DNA from: Muribaculaceae bacterium
Lineage (GTDB): Bacteria > Bacteroidota > Bacteroidia > Bacteroidales > Muribaculaceae
NCBI GenBank assembly: GCA_009775125.1
Contig: VSPD01000034.1
Span: 1 to 30,174 of the forward strand
Direction: 5' to 3'
DNA: 30,174 nt
The position numbers and the translations under genes are program-made. Of the stretch, positions 8,201 through 14,450 are shown piece after piece. A model generated the notes under the pieces. It did no database searches. It was given only the letters and a program-made list of their open reading frames with translations, and was not told where the DNA came from. Numbering within the stretch: the stretch's first letter is position 1; each line of letters begins with the position of its first letter.

Positions 8201-9220
8201 GCCGACCTTCTGCGCTGGCTGCTCAAGAACATACAACGCTACGGGGCACACGCCGACTGGACATTTATCGACAATGACTCCAAGCTGCGCGATTTCTACG
8301 ACAGTTATATGGAAGCCGTGGAAATAATCACCGACATGCAGGTAGAAGGACGCCTGTACGCCCGCGATGAGATGACCCGCCGCCAGATAAGGGATTTGCT
8401 TGGATTCTCCGCTCAAATCAACAACAGCACGGAGGAGATATTGGCCGCGGCCCGTTCCAACTATCAAAGCACATCGGGGACAGACAAGATATATTACGCC
8501 ACGCGCCTTGTCAACAGTCTTATAAACCGCTATATGTCTGCATCTGTGGGAAACAATGACCCTCAGGTGAAGATGCGCTACGCCACCGATATAATCCACC
8601 GCAGCAAGACAGATTTGAAAGAGGCTATCACCGCGCTTGAATATAATATGGACCACGGCGACCTGCCGAGTTTCAACAAATATTTCAACCTGCGCATGGG
8701 GTCGGAATATTCCGTGCTTCCGCTTACGGTGGATGACGCCATAAAACGCCTTCACCAGTGGCTCGACGTGGTGGACGGCATGTCGGACCTTGACGAGATT
8801 TCGCAGGTGAAGCCGCTGTTCCTGCTGGCAATAGCGCATGTGCTCAAAGCCCTCAACAGCGAGGGACCCGACTCTGTGTCCCTGGCCAATGCCAAGGAAT
8901 ATTTCCTGAAACTGAACCAGCTCATAGGCTTCAAGGATAATCTTAACCGCCGCTATACGCTCATAGGCAAGGCACCATATACGTTCAATTGCCTGGTGAA
9001 GGAATCCGACGACAGCGGTACTATGAAACTCGACGGAAAGGCCGAACGCCTGTCGATGGCATTCCAACGGATGCAGCCCAACTCGGCCCGCGCCGTGTTC
9101 CAGGTGATACCCTCGGGAGTGAGCGTGGAAGGCTTGGCCCGCACCGACGACGATCGCCTCGACGAGACATATGCCGGGCACTTGTTCGACGGATGGATAA
9201 GTTTCTGTGGGAAACAATGA
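5219..9220 (+). CDS. SAMD9-like STAND P-loop NTPase, main part, frame broken by a duplication
   Basis: As it stands this ORF gives 1333 aa, but the last four codons (CGKQ) are read out of frame just past the duplication junction. Residues 1-180 are alpha-helical, with a YNIGNVSAHG segment that may be HEPN-like (weak). Residues about 220-460 are a mixed alpha/beta domain. Then comes GFYRGETITWNDL (471-483), a P-loop at ANPGAGSTT (517-525), a Walker B-like LVIIADL (578-584), and a long helical, TPR-like tail. FYRG plus NTPase plus helical repeats plus an OB-like end is the order described for SAMD9-family STAND NTPases. The usual Walker A lysine is replaced by Ser523. STAND NTPases of this size often serve in phage defence or cell death; that role is inference. 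It has its own promoter and terminator-bounded locus. There is no signal peptide, so it is cytoplasmic. Confidence 0.75.
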   Translation: MKKNIFYPSLYDEICEALASFGKLTADLAVSPKLGTVTGLGECVRKLADDLPLLAVWAISEDDAADIYDGRGSDIFEDLKPRRKYEVFERWHNDHIINVSKKDKGQKDVYTRWACRQLLDLEGYRDISTILAKLDSLYNIGNVSAHGANLTADELADTRAKVFEYIDSLNELLKHEDLKELCVNSLEMSEKEFDAMVDWQRGSLDSSQQEESYSRLVHFLNYDGYINIFILPKSITDESGLEMRLTSLSRIFNAPRVSMIVDNDVNSEPETVMGDPNHERFMPVFRKNELTMAGNGKTAWFHAFGHYTNPESLTDDYSRRMENIKETLATLVGNNASSCVNFISLYGGEENAMMREALNSVFTKLDATRRSYRRIQLLNPGDRGVMYDPEKMRHHKWLADEMLVLPSGFLASRLRSDMNFELTCSSGIVGADWRMILDKPTFNLNALAQAGIEIVETSDTDAATDSQKEIGFYRGETITWNDLRDRKDARLAAYSALTDTVKEMLNRTGVRRLTIMANPGAGSTTMTRRLAYDLEKGEVDGARQCYVVLLNSGFDKSPASSIEKLRGLATAFGNASPLVIIADLKIISAQTVADLERELRAGARNIVLVVIETVVGELLRDMTDTVCLPEKLTRKSDLEEMGQRYRGRALTTEARTAVDRLTSQPGGSEIIAFPLTVETNTEMVADTFGGYVKTWIDQLPDDLRETCGYIALMSRFSRQTVNLLMLSDFYTVNPLDKEAYINLAKDKDKARRELKAFDTLITRVPDTSGNLTADVRPRYSALSRHIMDAAFGNMPMSDIVVKLIRKMSERHLSAQDTDYKTFQGLFIRDADISDSIDETTSTRQYARFTPMINHLHPEGVDKVFDALVTAFPGDPHFLAHYARFLYLSTSETGRDIEITPDDKGFIKSKDLLGRAVELCDNNISTISHMFGTYYKKLLFVVYRNWDRSRQDGTLTKEKTDGWIRQSMAWAQAGIEHFDRAFALENTKVVGIMGKADLLRWLLKNIQRYGAHADWTFIDNDSKLRDFYDSYMEAVEIITDMQVEGRLYARDEMTRRQIRDLLGFSAQINNSTEEILAAARSNYQSTSGTDKIYYATRLVNSLINRYMSASVGNNDPQVKMRYATDIIHRSKTDLKEAITALEYNMDHGDLPSFNKYFNLRMGSEYSVLPLTVDDAIKRLHQWLDVVDGMSDLDEISQVKPLFLLAIAHVLKALNSEGPDSVSLANAKEYFLKLNQLIGFKDNLNRRYTLIGKAPYTFNCLVKESDDSGTMKLDGKAERLSMAFQRMQPNSARAVFQVIPSGVSVEGLARTDDDRLDETYAGHLFDGWISFCGKQ

Positions 9221-9866
9221 CCCTCAGGTGAAGATGCGCTACGCCACCGATATAATCCACCGCAGCAAGACAGATTTGAAAGAGGCTATCACCGCGCTTG
9301 AATATAATATGGACCACGGCGACCTGCCGAGTTTCAACAAATATTTCAACCTGCGCATGGGGTCGGAATATTCCGTGCTTCCGCTTACGGTGGATGACGC
9401 CATAAAACGCCTTCACCAGTGGCTCGACGTGGTGGACGGCATGTCGGACCTTGACGAGATTTCGCAGGTGAAGCCGCTGTTCCTGCTGGCAATAGCGCAT
9501 GTGCTCAAAGCCCTCAACAGCGAGGGACCCGACTCTGTGTCCCTGGCCAATGCCAAGGAATATTTCCTGAAACTGAACCAGCTCATAGGCTTCAAGGATA
9601 ATCTTAACCGCCGCTATACGCTCATAGGCAAGGCACCATATACGTTCAATTGCCTGGTGAAGGAATCCGACGACAGCGGTACTATGAAACTCGACGGAAA
9701 GGCCGAACGCCTGTCGATGGCATTCCAACGGATGCAGCCCAACTCGGCCCGCGCCGTGTTCCAGGTGATACCCTCGGGAGTGAGCGTGGAAGGCTTGGCC
9801 CGCACCGACGACGATCGCCTCGACGAGACATATGCCGGGCACTTGTTCGACGGATGGATAAGTTTC
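8543..9866 (+). repeat. Perfect 661-bp tandem duplication inside the NTPase gene
   Basis: Positions 8543-9205 and 9204-9866 are identical in a line-by-line reading, with a shift of 661 bp. The two copies share TC at the junction (9204-9205), a 2-bp microhomology. Because 661 is not a multiple of three, the second copy is in another frame and the ORF stops at 9220. Removing one copy joins ...GWISF to AYKG... and restores an unbroken 1485-aa frame (5219-9205 plus 9867-10337). No terminal inverted repeats or transposase flank it. Confidence 0.95.
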
Positions 9867-10337
9867 GCCTACAAAGGGCCTATCGCCATAAGCCTTCGCA
9901 CGCTCGACGCCAAGCGCGAGGAAGAGGTGCGCGAAGAAGCCCGGCAGGTAGCAGAAAAGGTAGCCGCCCGGCCGGCAACCGCAGCAGCCGCGCCTAAGAA
10001 AGAGACAGCCCCGGCGACCCCTCCGGCCACTGCGGCCCCAAAGATAAAAGTGCCGCAGGAAAACCGCCGCAAGTCGGAATTCAATGCCGGAGAAATAATA
10101 GTCGGCGCCGCCAACATGAGAGAAAACAAGGTGTATTTCGACAATATCTATGGCGACGAGATATATTTCCATTTCAATCCCAAGACCGACCTCCGCCACC
10201 CCGAAGACATAGTAGAGCTGGAAGATGACGCGGAAGGCGACTGGGAAGTGAGCGGCCGGCTTGTAACCCGCACGGGCCGCGACGGCCGCACATTCCTCGT
10301 CATCACCGACATTCACTTTACCGACGAATCTGATTGA
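9207..10337 (+). CDS. 3' part of the SAMD9-like NTPase (duplicated segment plus true C-terminus)
   Basis: This ORF encodes 376 aa from GTG 9207. The first 220 codons (to 9866) repeat the end of the preceding ORF because of the 661-bp duplication; only residues after GWISF, coded by 9867-10337 (156 aa), are new. That part has AYKGPIAISL, which fits the end of the SAMD9-type helical region, then a charged Ala/Pro/Lys-rich linker, then a small beta-rich domain (GEIIVGAANMRENKVYFDN, SGRLVTRTGRDGRTFLVITD) that looks like an OB fold. It belongs to the same gene as the upstream ORF. A separate protein from this GTG is unlikely. A REP-like palindrome follows three nt after the stop codon. Confidence 0.75.
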   Translation: MGNNDPQVKMRYATDIIHRSKTDLKEAITALEYNMDHGDLPSFNKYFNLRMGSEYSVLPLTVDDAIKRLHQWLDVVDGMSDLDEISQVKPLFLLAIAHVLKALNSEGPDSVSLANAKEYFLKLNQLIGFKDNLNRRYTLIGKAPYTFNCLVKESDDSGTMKLDGKAERLSMAFQRMQPNSARAVFQVIPSGVSVEGLARTDDDRLDETYAGHLFDGWISFAYKGPIAISLRTLDAKREEEVREEARQVAEKVAARPATAAAAPKKETAPATPPATAAPKIKVPQENRRKSEFNAGEIIVGAANMRENKVYFDNIYGDEIYFHFNPKTDLRHPEDIVELEDDAEGDWEVSGRLVTRTGRDGRTFLVITDIHFTDESD

Positions 10338-10340
10338 GCA

Positions 10341-10360
10341 CCCCGCGTTGAAACGCGGGG
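10341..10360 (+). repeat. REP-like palindrome, family 1, copy a
   Basis: CCCCGCGTTGAAACGCGGGG is an almost complete palindrome (8-bp stem, UGAA loop). The same 20-mer recurs at 11301, and an inverted variant at 29925. It starts three nt after the NTPase stop codon and is followed by AACGG, so it may also act in 3'-end protection. Confidence 0.75.
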
Positions 10361-10429
10361 AACGGTGGCCGATTAAACATTCAGGGCAAAGGCAATATTT
10401 TGGCGCAAGGCAACGTTTATTATATTGTT

Positions 10430-11311
10430 ATGAGACACGCAAATATATTGATAGCGGCCTGCGCTTTGTGGCTTTTTACGGGATGCTCCGACAACGATGC
10501 TCCCGATTATCCTGTGTATATGCAGCCTTCGTCGATTACATCGAGCAACGAAGGCGGCTCGACACAGACTTTCGAGTATGATGATTACGGCAGGATTGTA
10601 CGGTGGACAGAGTATTTCGACGATAACGACCGTGTATCGGCCCGCTATTCCTATCCCGACGCCAACACAATTGTGGCCGAGTCGGAGGTTACAGGCGGAG
10701 ATATACGCATGTATAAGGAGACTATCGTGCTCGACAAGGGTCGCGCCGCAAGCTCGGAAGGCACTTTCATATGCCGGCAGGAGGGCAACGACGGATTCCG
10801 CACAACAGCGCGCAAGACCTATCGGCTTTCTTTCGACTATGATTGGGCCGGACATCTCACCGTGGTGAAACATTCGGAGGTGACGGGCATAGGCGATGAC
10901 ATGCCCGACAATGCTTGGGATAACGCCTGGGAATGGGAGAATTATCTTATCTGGGACAACGGCAACCTTGTCGAGTTTCAAGACAAGCAAGGCCGGCCGG
11001 AGGTGTATTCTACCACAAAATATAAATATGTAGCTTCTGCAACGGACTATCCTCTGATTATGCCGGCGTCTGTAATAAACTGCTACCATCATATTCCCCT
11101 GCTAATGAAAGGGGTTTTCGGAACCAATTCAACGGGCCTGCTGAGCGAAGCCACAGAATATGACAGGGACGGGAATGTGACGATGAGCAATGCCTACGAT
11201 TACCGAATCGAGGATGGCCGTATCGCGGGATATACTCACACCCCGTCGTATGCCACGGCGGCTTCGTATAGCGTGGCCTGGACGGACGGGGCGGGGGAGA
11301 CCCCGCGTTGA
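10430..11311 (+). CDS. Putative lipoprotein with YD-repeat-like segments
   Basis: The protein has 293 aa from ATG 10430, chosen because it opens directly into a lipoprotein signal (MRHANILIAACALWLFTGCS) with Cys in the lipobox LFTGC; an upstream ATG at 10400 would add ten residues that break this. The mature part has repeated [FY]-E-Y-D-x-x-G-[RN] units (FEYDDYGRIVRW, LSFDYDWAGHLTVV, ATEYDRDGNVTMSNAYDY) like the beta units of YD-repeat or DUF4595-type Bacteroidales lipoproteins. It should be anchored in a membrane, probably the outer one. Function unknown. The last codons and stop (ETPR-stop) are supplied by the REP-like palindrome at 11301, so the native C-terminus may have been altered by that insertion. 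It is convergent with the DUF6377-like gene. Confidence 0.75.
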   Translation: MRHANILIAACALWLFTGCSDNDAPDYPVYMQPSSITSSNEGGSTQTFEYDDYGRIVRWTEYFDDNDRVSARYSYPDANTIVAESEVTGGDIRMYKETIVLDKGRAASSEGTFICRQEGNDGFRTTARKTYRLSFDYDWAGHLTVVKHSEVTGIGDDMPDNAWDNAWEWENYLIWDNGNLVEFQDKQGRPEVYSTTKYKYVASATDYPLIMPASVINCYHHIPLLMKGVFGTNSTGLLSEATEYDRDGNVTMSNAYDYRIEDGRIAGYTHTPSYATAASYSVAWTDGAGETPR

Positions 11312-11320
11312 AACGCGGGG
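11301..11320 (+). repeat. REP-like palindrome, family 1, copy b
   Basis: This is identical to the 20-mer at 10341 and is followed by CACGG. It overlaps the lipoprotein gene and supplies its final three codons (ACC lies partly before it, then CCG, CGT) and the TGA. A T-run at 11332-11338 lies 11 nt further on, so it may help stop transcription, though not as a classic terminator. Confidence 0.75.
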
Positions 11321-11344
11321 CACGGGGGCGCTTTTTTTCCTTTT

Positions 11345-12994
11345 TCACAAGCCGGAGGCTTGTGTTCCTAAGGCGGCGACGGCGGCATCGAAGGAGTCGC
11401 GGGGGATGCGGGCGAGATTGCGCACTTCGAGGCGACGGTTGTAGACGGTGCGCACCGAGCAGTGGAGCACGGAGGCTATGGTGATGCTGTCGGTGATGCC
11501 AAGGCGCACAAGGGCATATATGCGCAGCTCTGTGTTGAGCGAGCCTTCTTTTTTGGGTTCTATTCGGGCTTCGGGAAGGAGCAGGGCGTTGAAGTCGGCG
11601 ACAAAGTTGGGAAACGAAGCGAGAAAGAGGGCGTCGAATTTGTCGTTGAATTCCTTGACGAGTTCCTGGATGAATTTGGGACTCTGGCACTGGCGCAGCG
11701 ACATTTCAGCCTTTCCGTCTTTGAGCAGGCGTACCTGGTTGCGGCGGAATTCCTCGAGGAGGTCGATATATCGGGAACATACAGAGAATACTTCGCCGAG
11801 CGAGCGGTGTTTTGCCCTGTCTGCCTCGGCAAGGTCGGCGTTGGCGCGGGCCAGGGCTTCGGAGAGGGTTTGCAGCCGGCAATTGTTTTCGGCGAGGTTG
11901 GCGTTGCTGCGACGCAGACGGTTTCGATGGCGGTAGATTATAACAAGCGATGCGGTGAGGACCAGGGCCAGGAGAGCCACTATGGCGAGATAGGCCAAAG
12001 TGCGACGCTGCATGGAGGTCATGCGGTCCTGAGTTTTCTTTGATATGTAGCTTTGGAGAGATGCGAGGCGAAGCATACGCACACGGTTTTTATACATACG
12101 GGCACATTCGAGGCAGTGGGATATGTATCGTGCGGCACGGACTATGTCGCCGTGGCTATCCATTACCACGGCCAGTTCTTCCAAAGATGCAATCTCGCGG
12201 TTGGCTATGCGGGCATCGGCCAAAGCCGACATTATGAGGTAGCGTATGTAATTGTCTTCATCGCCGAGGCGGAGATAAAGCTGCGACATGGCCCATGCCG
12301 CGCGGGCGTCGCGTTGCGCGTCAAGGGTGAGACGGGCCGCTCGCGGCTCGAGCGCCGACACGGCCGCGGCGGCACGGTTTTCATCGGACATGGCGGCATA
12401 AGCCTTGTAAAGGATATAGTCGGGGTGAGAGTCGGGAATGACAGAAGCGATGGAGTCGAGCAGAGGCTGTATGTCGGCCTTGACGTTGCCGGGTTCGCCT
12501 TCAAGGCGATGATAGGACTCGATGTGGGTGATAAGATATACTTTCTTGCCGAGATATTCAATCATTTGGTCGACAGAAAGGCTGTCGACTCTCACGCGAG
12601 AGAGCGCAAGGCGGCTTTCGTCGAACAGGCCCATGGCCGCCAGGGTGTAGGCGCTCATTATATTGATGTCGTCCTGCATGTCGGGGCGGCGTATGTCCTT
12701 TGCAAGCGCAAGGCACATATTTCCATAGTACATTGCCGAATCGCCGTCGAAAATCCTGTTAGCCTCGAAAAGCTCGCGGGCCGCTTCGAGGCGTGCCGAA
12801 TCAGTCGTGGCCTTTTTCAAAGAAAGCCGCAACTTGCTTATGTTCTGCTCGCGCACGGCGGCAAACTCCTCTGTGCGGTCGAGCGCCATGTCGAGATGCT
12901 CGATAAGCAGATTGTTCTCGTCGGAAAAGGCGCGGGACGGCACGGGGCATATGGCCGAAAGCATTATCAAGAAAAGAAGGAAGATGGCTTTCAT
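11345..12994 (-). CDS. DUF6377-like membrane regulator with TPR-like sensor and C-terminal HTH
   Basis: The protein has 549 aa from ATG 12994 with a signal peptide (residues 1-22). Residues about 25-325 are helical pairs of TPR type, expected in the periplasm. One membrane segment follows (332-353, AYLAIVALLALVLTASLVII), then a coiled coil (365-395) and a cytoplasmic part with LGEVFSVCSRYIDLLEEFRR, FPNFVADFNALL and LNTELRIYALVRLGITDSITIASVLHCSVRTVYNRR. The last stretch (486-527) is a helix-turn-helix. This layout matches the Bacteroidetes DUF6377 family, thought to sense an outside state and act on transcription from the membrane; targets are unknown. The final eight residues (LGTQASGL) and stop are coded by a REP-like palindrome. 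It has its own promoter and is convergent with the lipoprotein gene. Confidence 0.85.
   Translation of the reverse strand: MKAIFLLFLIMLSAICPVPSRAFSDENNLLIEHLDMALDRTEEFAAVREQNISKLRLSLKKATTDSARLEAARELFEANRIFDGDSAMYYGNMCLALAKDIRRPDMQDDINIMSAYTLAAMGLFDESRLALSRVRVDSLSVDQMIEYLGKKVYLITHIESYHRLEGEPGNVKADIQPLLDSIASVIPDSHPDYILYKAYAAMSDENRAAAAVSALEPRAARLTLDAQRDARAAWAMSQLYLRLGDEDNYIRYLIMSALADARIANREIASLEELAVVMDSHGDIVRAARYISHCLECARMYKNRVRMLRLASLQSYISKKTQDRMTSMQRRTLAYLAIVALLALVLTASLVIIYRHRNRLRRSNANLAENNCRLQTLSEALARANADLAEADRAKHRSLGEVFSVCSRYIDLLEEFRRNQVRLLKDGKAEMSLRQCQSPKFIQELVKEFNDKFDALFLASFPNFVADFNALLLPEARIEPKKEGSLNTELRIYALVRLGITDSITIASVLHCSVRTVYNRRLEVRNLARIPRDSFDAAVAALGTQASGL
11347..11371. repeat. REP-like palindrome, family 2, copy a
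   Basis: The core CAAGCCGGAGGCTTG (11348-11362) is palindromic and is followed by TGTTCCTAA. The same core plus tail is found twice near the right end (29826-29880). It lies inside the 3' end of the DUF6377-like gene and codes for LGTQASGL and the stop. Confidence 0.75.
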
Positions 12995-13008
12995 GGATTA
13001 TTTTTTTA

Positions 13009-13038
13009 CAAAGATACGAAAAAAGGGGGAGGATACAA
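13009..13038 (-). promoter_or_regulatory. Promoter of the DUF6377-like gene
   Basis: On the minus strand TTG (13038-13036), a 19-nt spacer and TATCTTTG (13016-13009) match the Bacteroidetes consensus. ATG 12994 is only 14 nt downstream of the -7 element, so the leader is very short or the true start is slightly inside. Confidence 0.55.
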
Positions 13039-13150
13039 GTTACCAAAAGCCAAAATTGATGATATAATAACCAATTATTTCACAATCACTTATAACGTTT
13101 CAGTTTTTACCAAAGGTGTACCTTAGAGTTTTAAGGGCTTCTTTTTATAT

Positions 13151-13158
13151 TAATTTTG
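13151..13158 (+). promoter_or_regulatory. -7 element of the SGNH hydrolase promoter
   Basis: TAATTTTG fits TAnnTTTG and lies 44 nt ahead of ATG 13203. No clear TTG element is seen 19-21 nt upstream. Confidence 0.45.
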
Positions 13159-13202
13159 CACCGACGACAAAACGCAAAAAATACATTTAAATAATCCTAT
13201 CC

Positions 13203-14450
13203 ATGAAACAATCATTTTTACTTATGGCTCTGGCTGCGGCAACAATAAATTGCGCCGCCCAGACCGTGTATTTCGATTTCGGCGGATCGGGCTCGCGCGG
13301 CACGCTCACCGAAAATCCCGATGCATCGGGCAACTACTGGAACAATATTGCCCCGGCCACCGAAGGCGCCACCTCGATAGCCGCCAAAACATCGTTTGAC
13401 AATATAGTCGACCGCCAAGGCGCCGACACCGGCATATCTCTTTTCCTGTGCAACGCCTGGGGCGTGAACGGCGCGGGCGGCCTGTCGAATCCCGATGCCG
13501 CGCTGCTGGGTGACCTTGCCGTGGCCTCCGCCACTACCGACTATATGTTCAACACCAACAACAACGAGGGCGGCCGTTCGTTTGTAATCCGCGGCCTCGA
13601 CTCTGGCAAGGGATACCGTTTTACCATCTTCGGCTCGCGCAGCGCGGGCGACACGCGCCAGGGCCGTTACTCCATCTCGGGACAGAACGGATGGGCCACG
13701 GTGATGCAGGTGGCCGGCAACGGAATAGGCGCCAACGGCGAGAACCAAAACACCGACAATGCTCCGGTGAGCGACATAATCTACCCCGATGCATCGGGCA
13801 ACATCACTATATATATCACCAACGAAACCACCACCTATGTGCCCCTGTCGTGCATGAAAATGGAGGCGGTGGAAGGCAAGCGCACATTTGAAGGCACAAC
13901 CGGGCGCACACTTCTTTTCGACTTTGGCTCCAACGGCTCCAACGCCGCTCGCGGAACCAAGACCGAAGGCAACTGGAACAATATAGTGAACGGCACAGCC
14001 GACAACTATTGCGCCGCCGGCAGTGAATTTGCAGGCCTTATCGACAACACCGGCGCCGACACCGGCATGACCCTAATTGTGAATTCACGCTTCACCACCA
14101 ACGGAGGAAGCGGCGGCGGTGGCCTCGCCAATCCCGACGCGTCGCTCTTGGGCGACCTTGCCGTGGGCACGGCCACTAACGACTATTTCTTTACCGAAAC
14201 GGGGGAAACCAACCGCACAATGACATTCTCGGGCCTTGACCCGCGCAAAAGCTACCGCTTCACCCTCTTCGGCACGCGCAACAACGCCGAGTGCCGCGTA
14301 GGCCTTTTCCACCTCGAAGGCATCAACGAGTTTTACGGCGCGCAGCAGGTGGCCGGCAACGACTTTTCCTCATCCGCTTCGCAAAACACACGAAACCTTC
14401 TCATCTCCGACCCCATCTTCCCTGCGGCGACTGCATCACCCTCACTGTGA
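13203..14450 (+). CDS. Secreted SGNH hydrolase, N-terminal part before a frameshift
   Basis: This part codes for 415 aa, of which about 406 are genuine; the tail (AATASPSL) is out of frame. It starts with a signal peptide (MKQSFLLMALAAATINCAAQ). Two homologous beta-type modules follow, residues about 22-225 and 234 onward, each with FDFG, a WNNI motif, GADTG, GGL(S/A)NPDA, LLGDLAV, and a YRFT(I/L)FG(S/T)R strand. These are probably binding or spacer modules; I cannot name the family. In module 2 the frame is lost at about 14421-14431, where repeat 1 has SDIIYPDASGNITIYI and the +2 frame here resumes with GDCITLTVI. One missing base (or 1+3n) explains it. A replaced base would give one protein of about 1084 aa with the next entry. 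Loss could be real or a sequencing error. Confidence 0.75.
   Translation: MKQSFLLMALAAATINCAAQTVYFDFGGSGSRGTLTENPDASGNYWNNIAPATEGATSIAAKTSFDNIVDRQGADTGISLFLCNAWGVNGAGGLSNPDAALLGDLAVASATTDYMFNTNNNEGGRSFVIRGLDSGKGYRFTIFGSRSAGDTRQGRYSISGQNGWATVMQVAGNGIGANGENQNTDNAPVSDIIYPDASGNITIYITNETTTYVPLSCMKMEAVEGKRTFEGTTGRTLLFDFGSNGSNAARGTKTEGNWNNIVNGTADNYCAAGSEFAGLIDNTGADTGMTLIVNSRFTTNGGSGGGGLANPDASLLGDLAVGTATNDYFFTETGETNRTMTFSGLDPRKSYRFTLFGTRNNAECRVGLFHLEGINEFYGAQQVAGNDFSSSASQNTRNLLISDPIFPAATASPSL

Noticed and set aside
7970..9217. Long minus-strand ORFs opposite the NTPase, leuS and other genes
   Set aside because: They are shadow frames caused by the C-rich third codon positions of the true genes; they lack start regions, domains and promoters.
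8543..9866. The duplicated block as an insertion sequence or mobile element
   Set aside because: The copies are direct and adjacent, code for part of the host protein, and have no inverted ends, target-site duplication or transposase.
10400..10429. An upstream start for the lipoprotein
   Set aside because: It would put ten polar residues ahead of a clear lipoprotein signal peptide.
11345..12994. Calling the 549-aa protein a LuxR-family response regulator
   Set aside because: It has a signal peptide, periplasmic helices and a membrane segment, and no receiver domain; the cytoplasmic part fits DUF6377 better.
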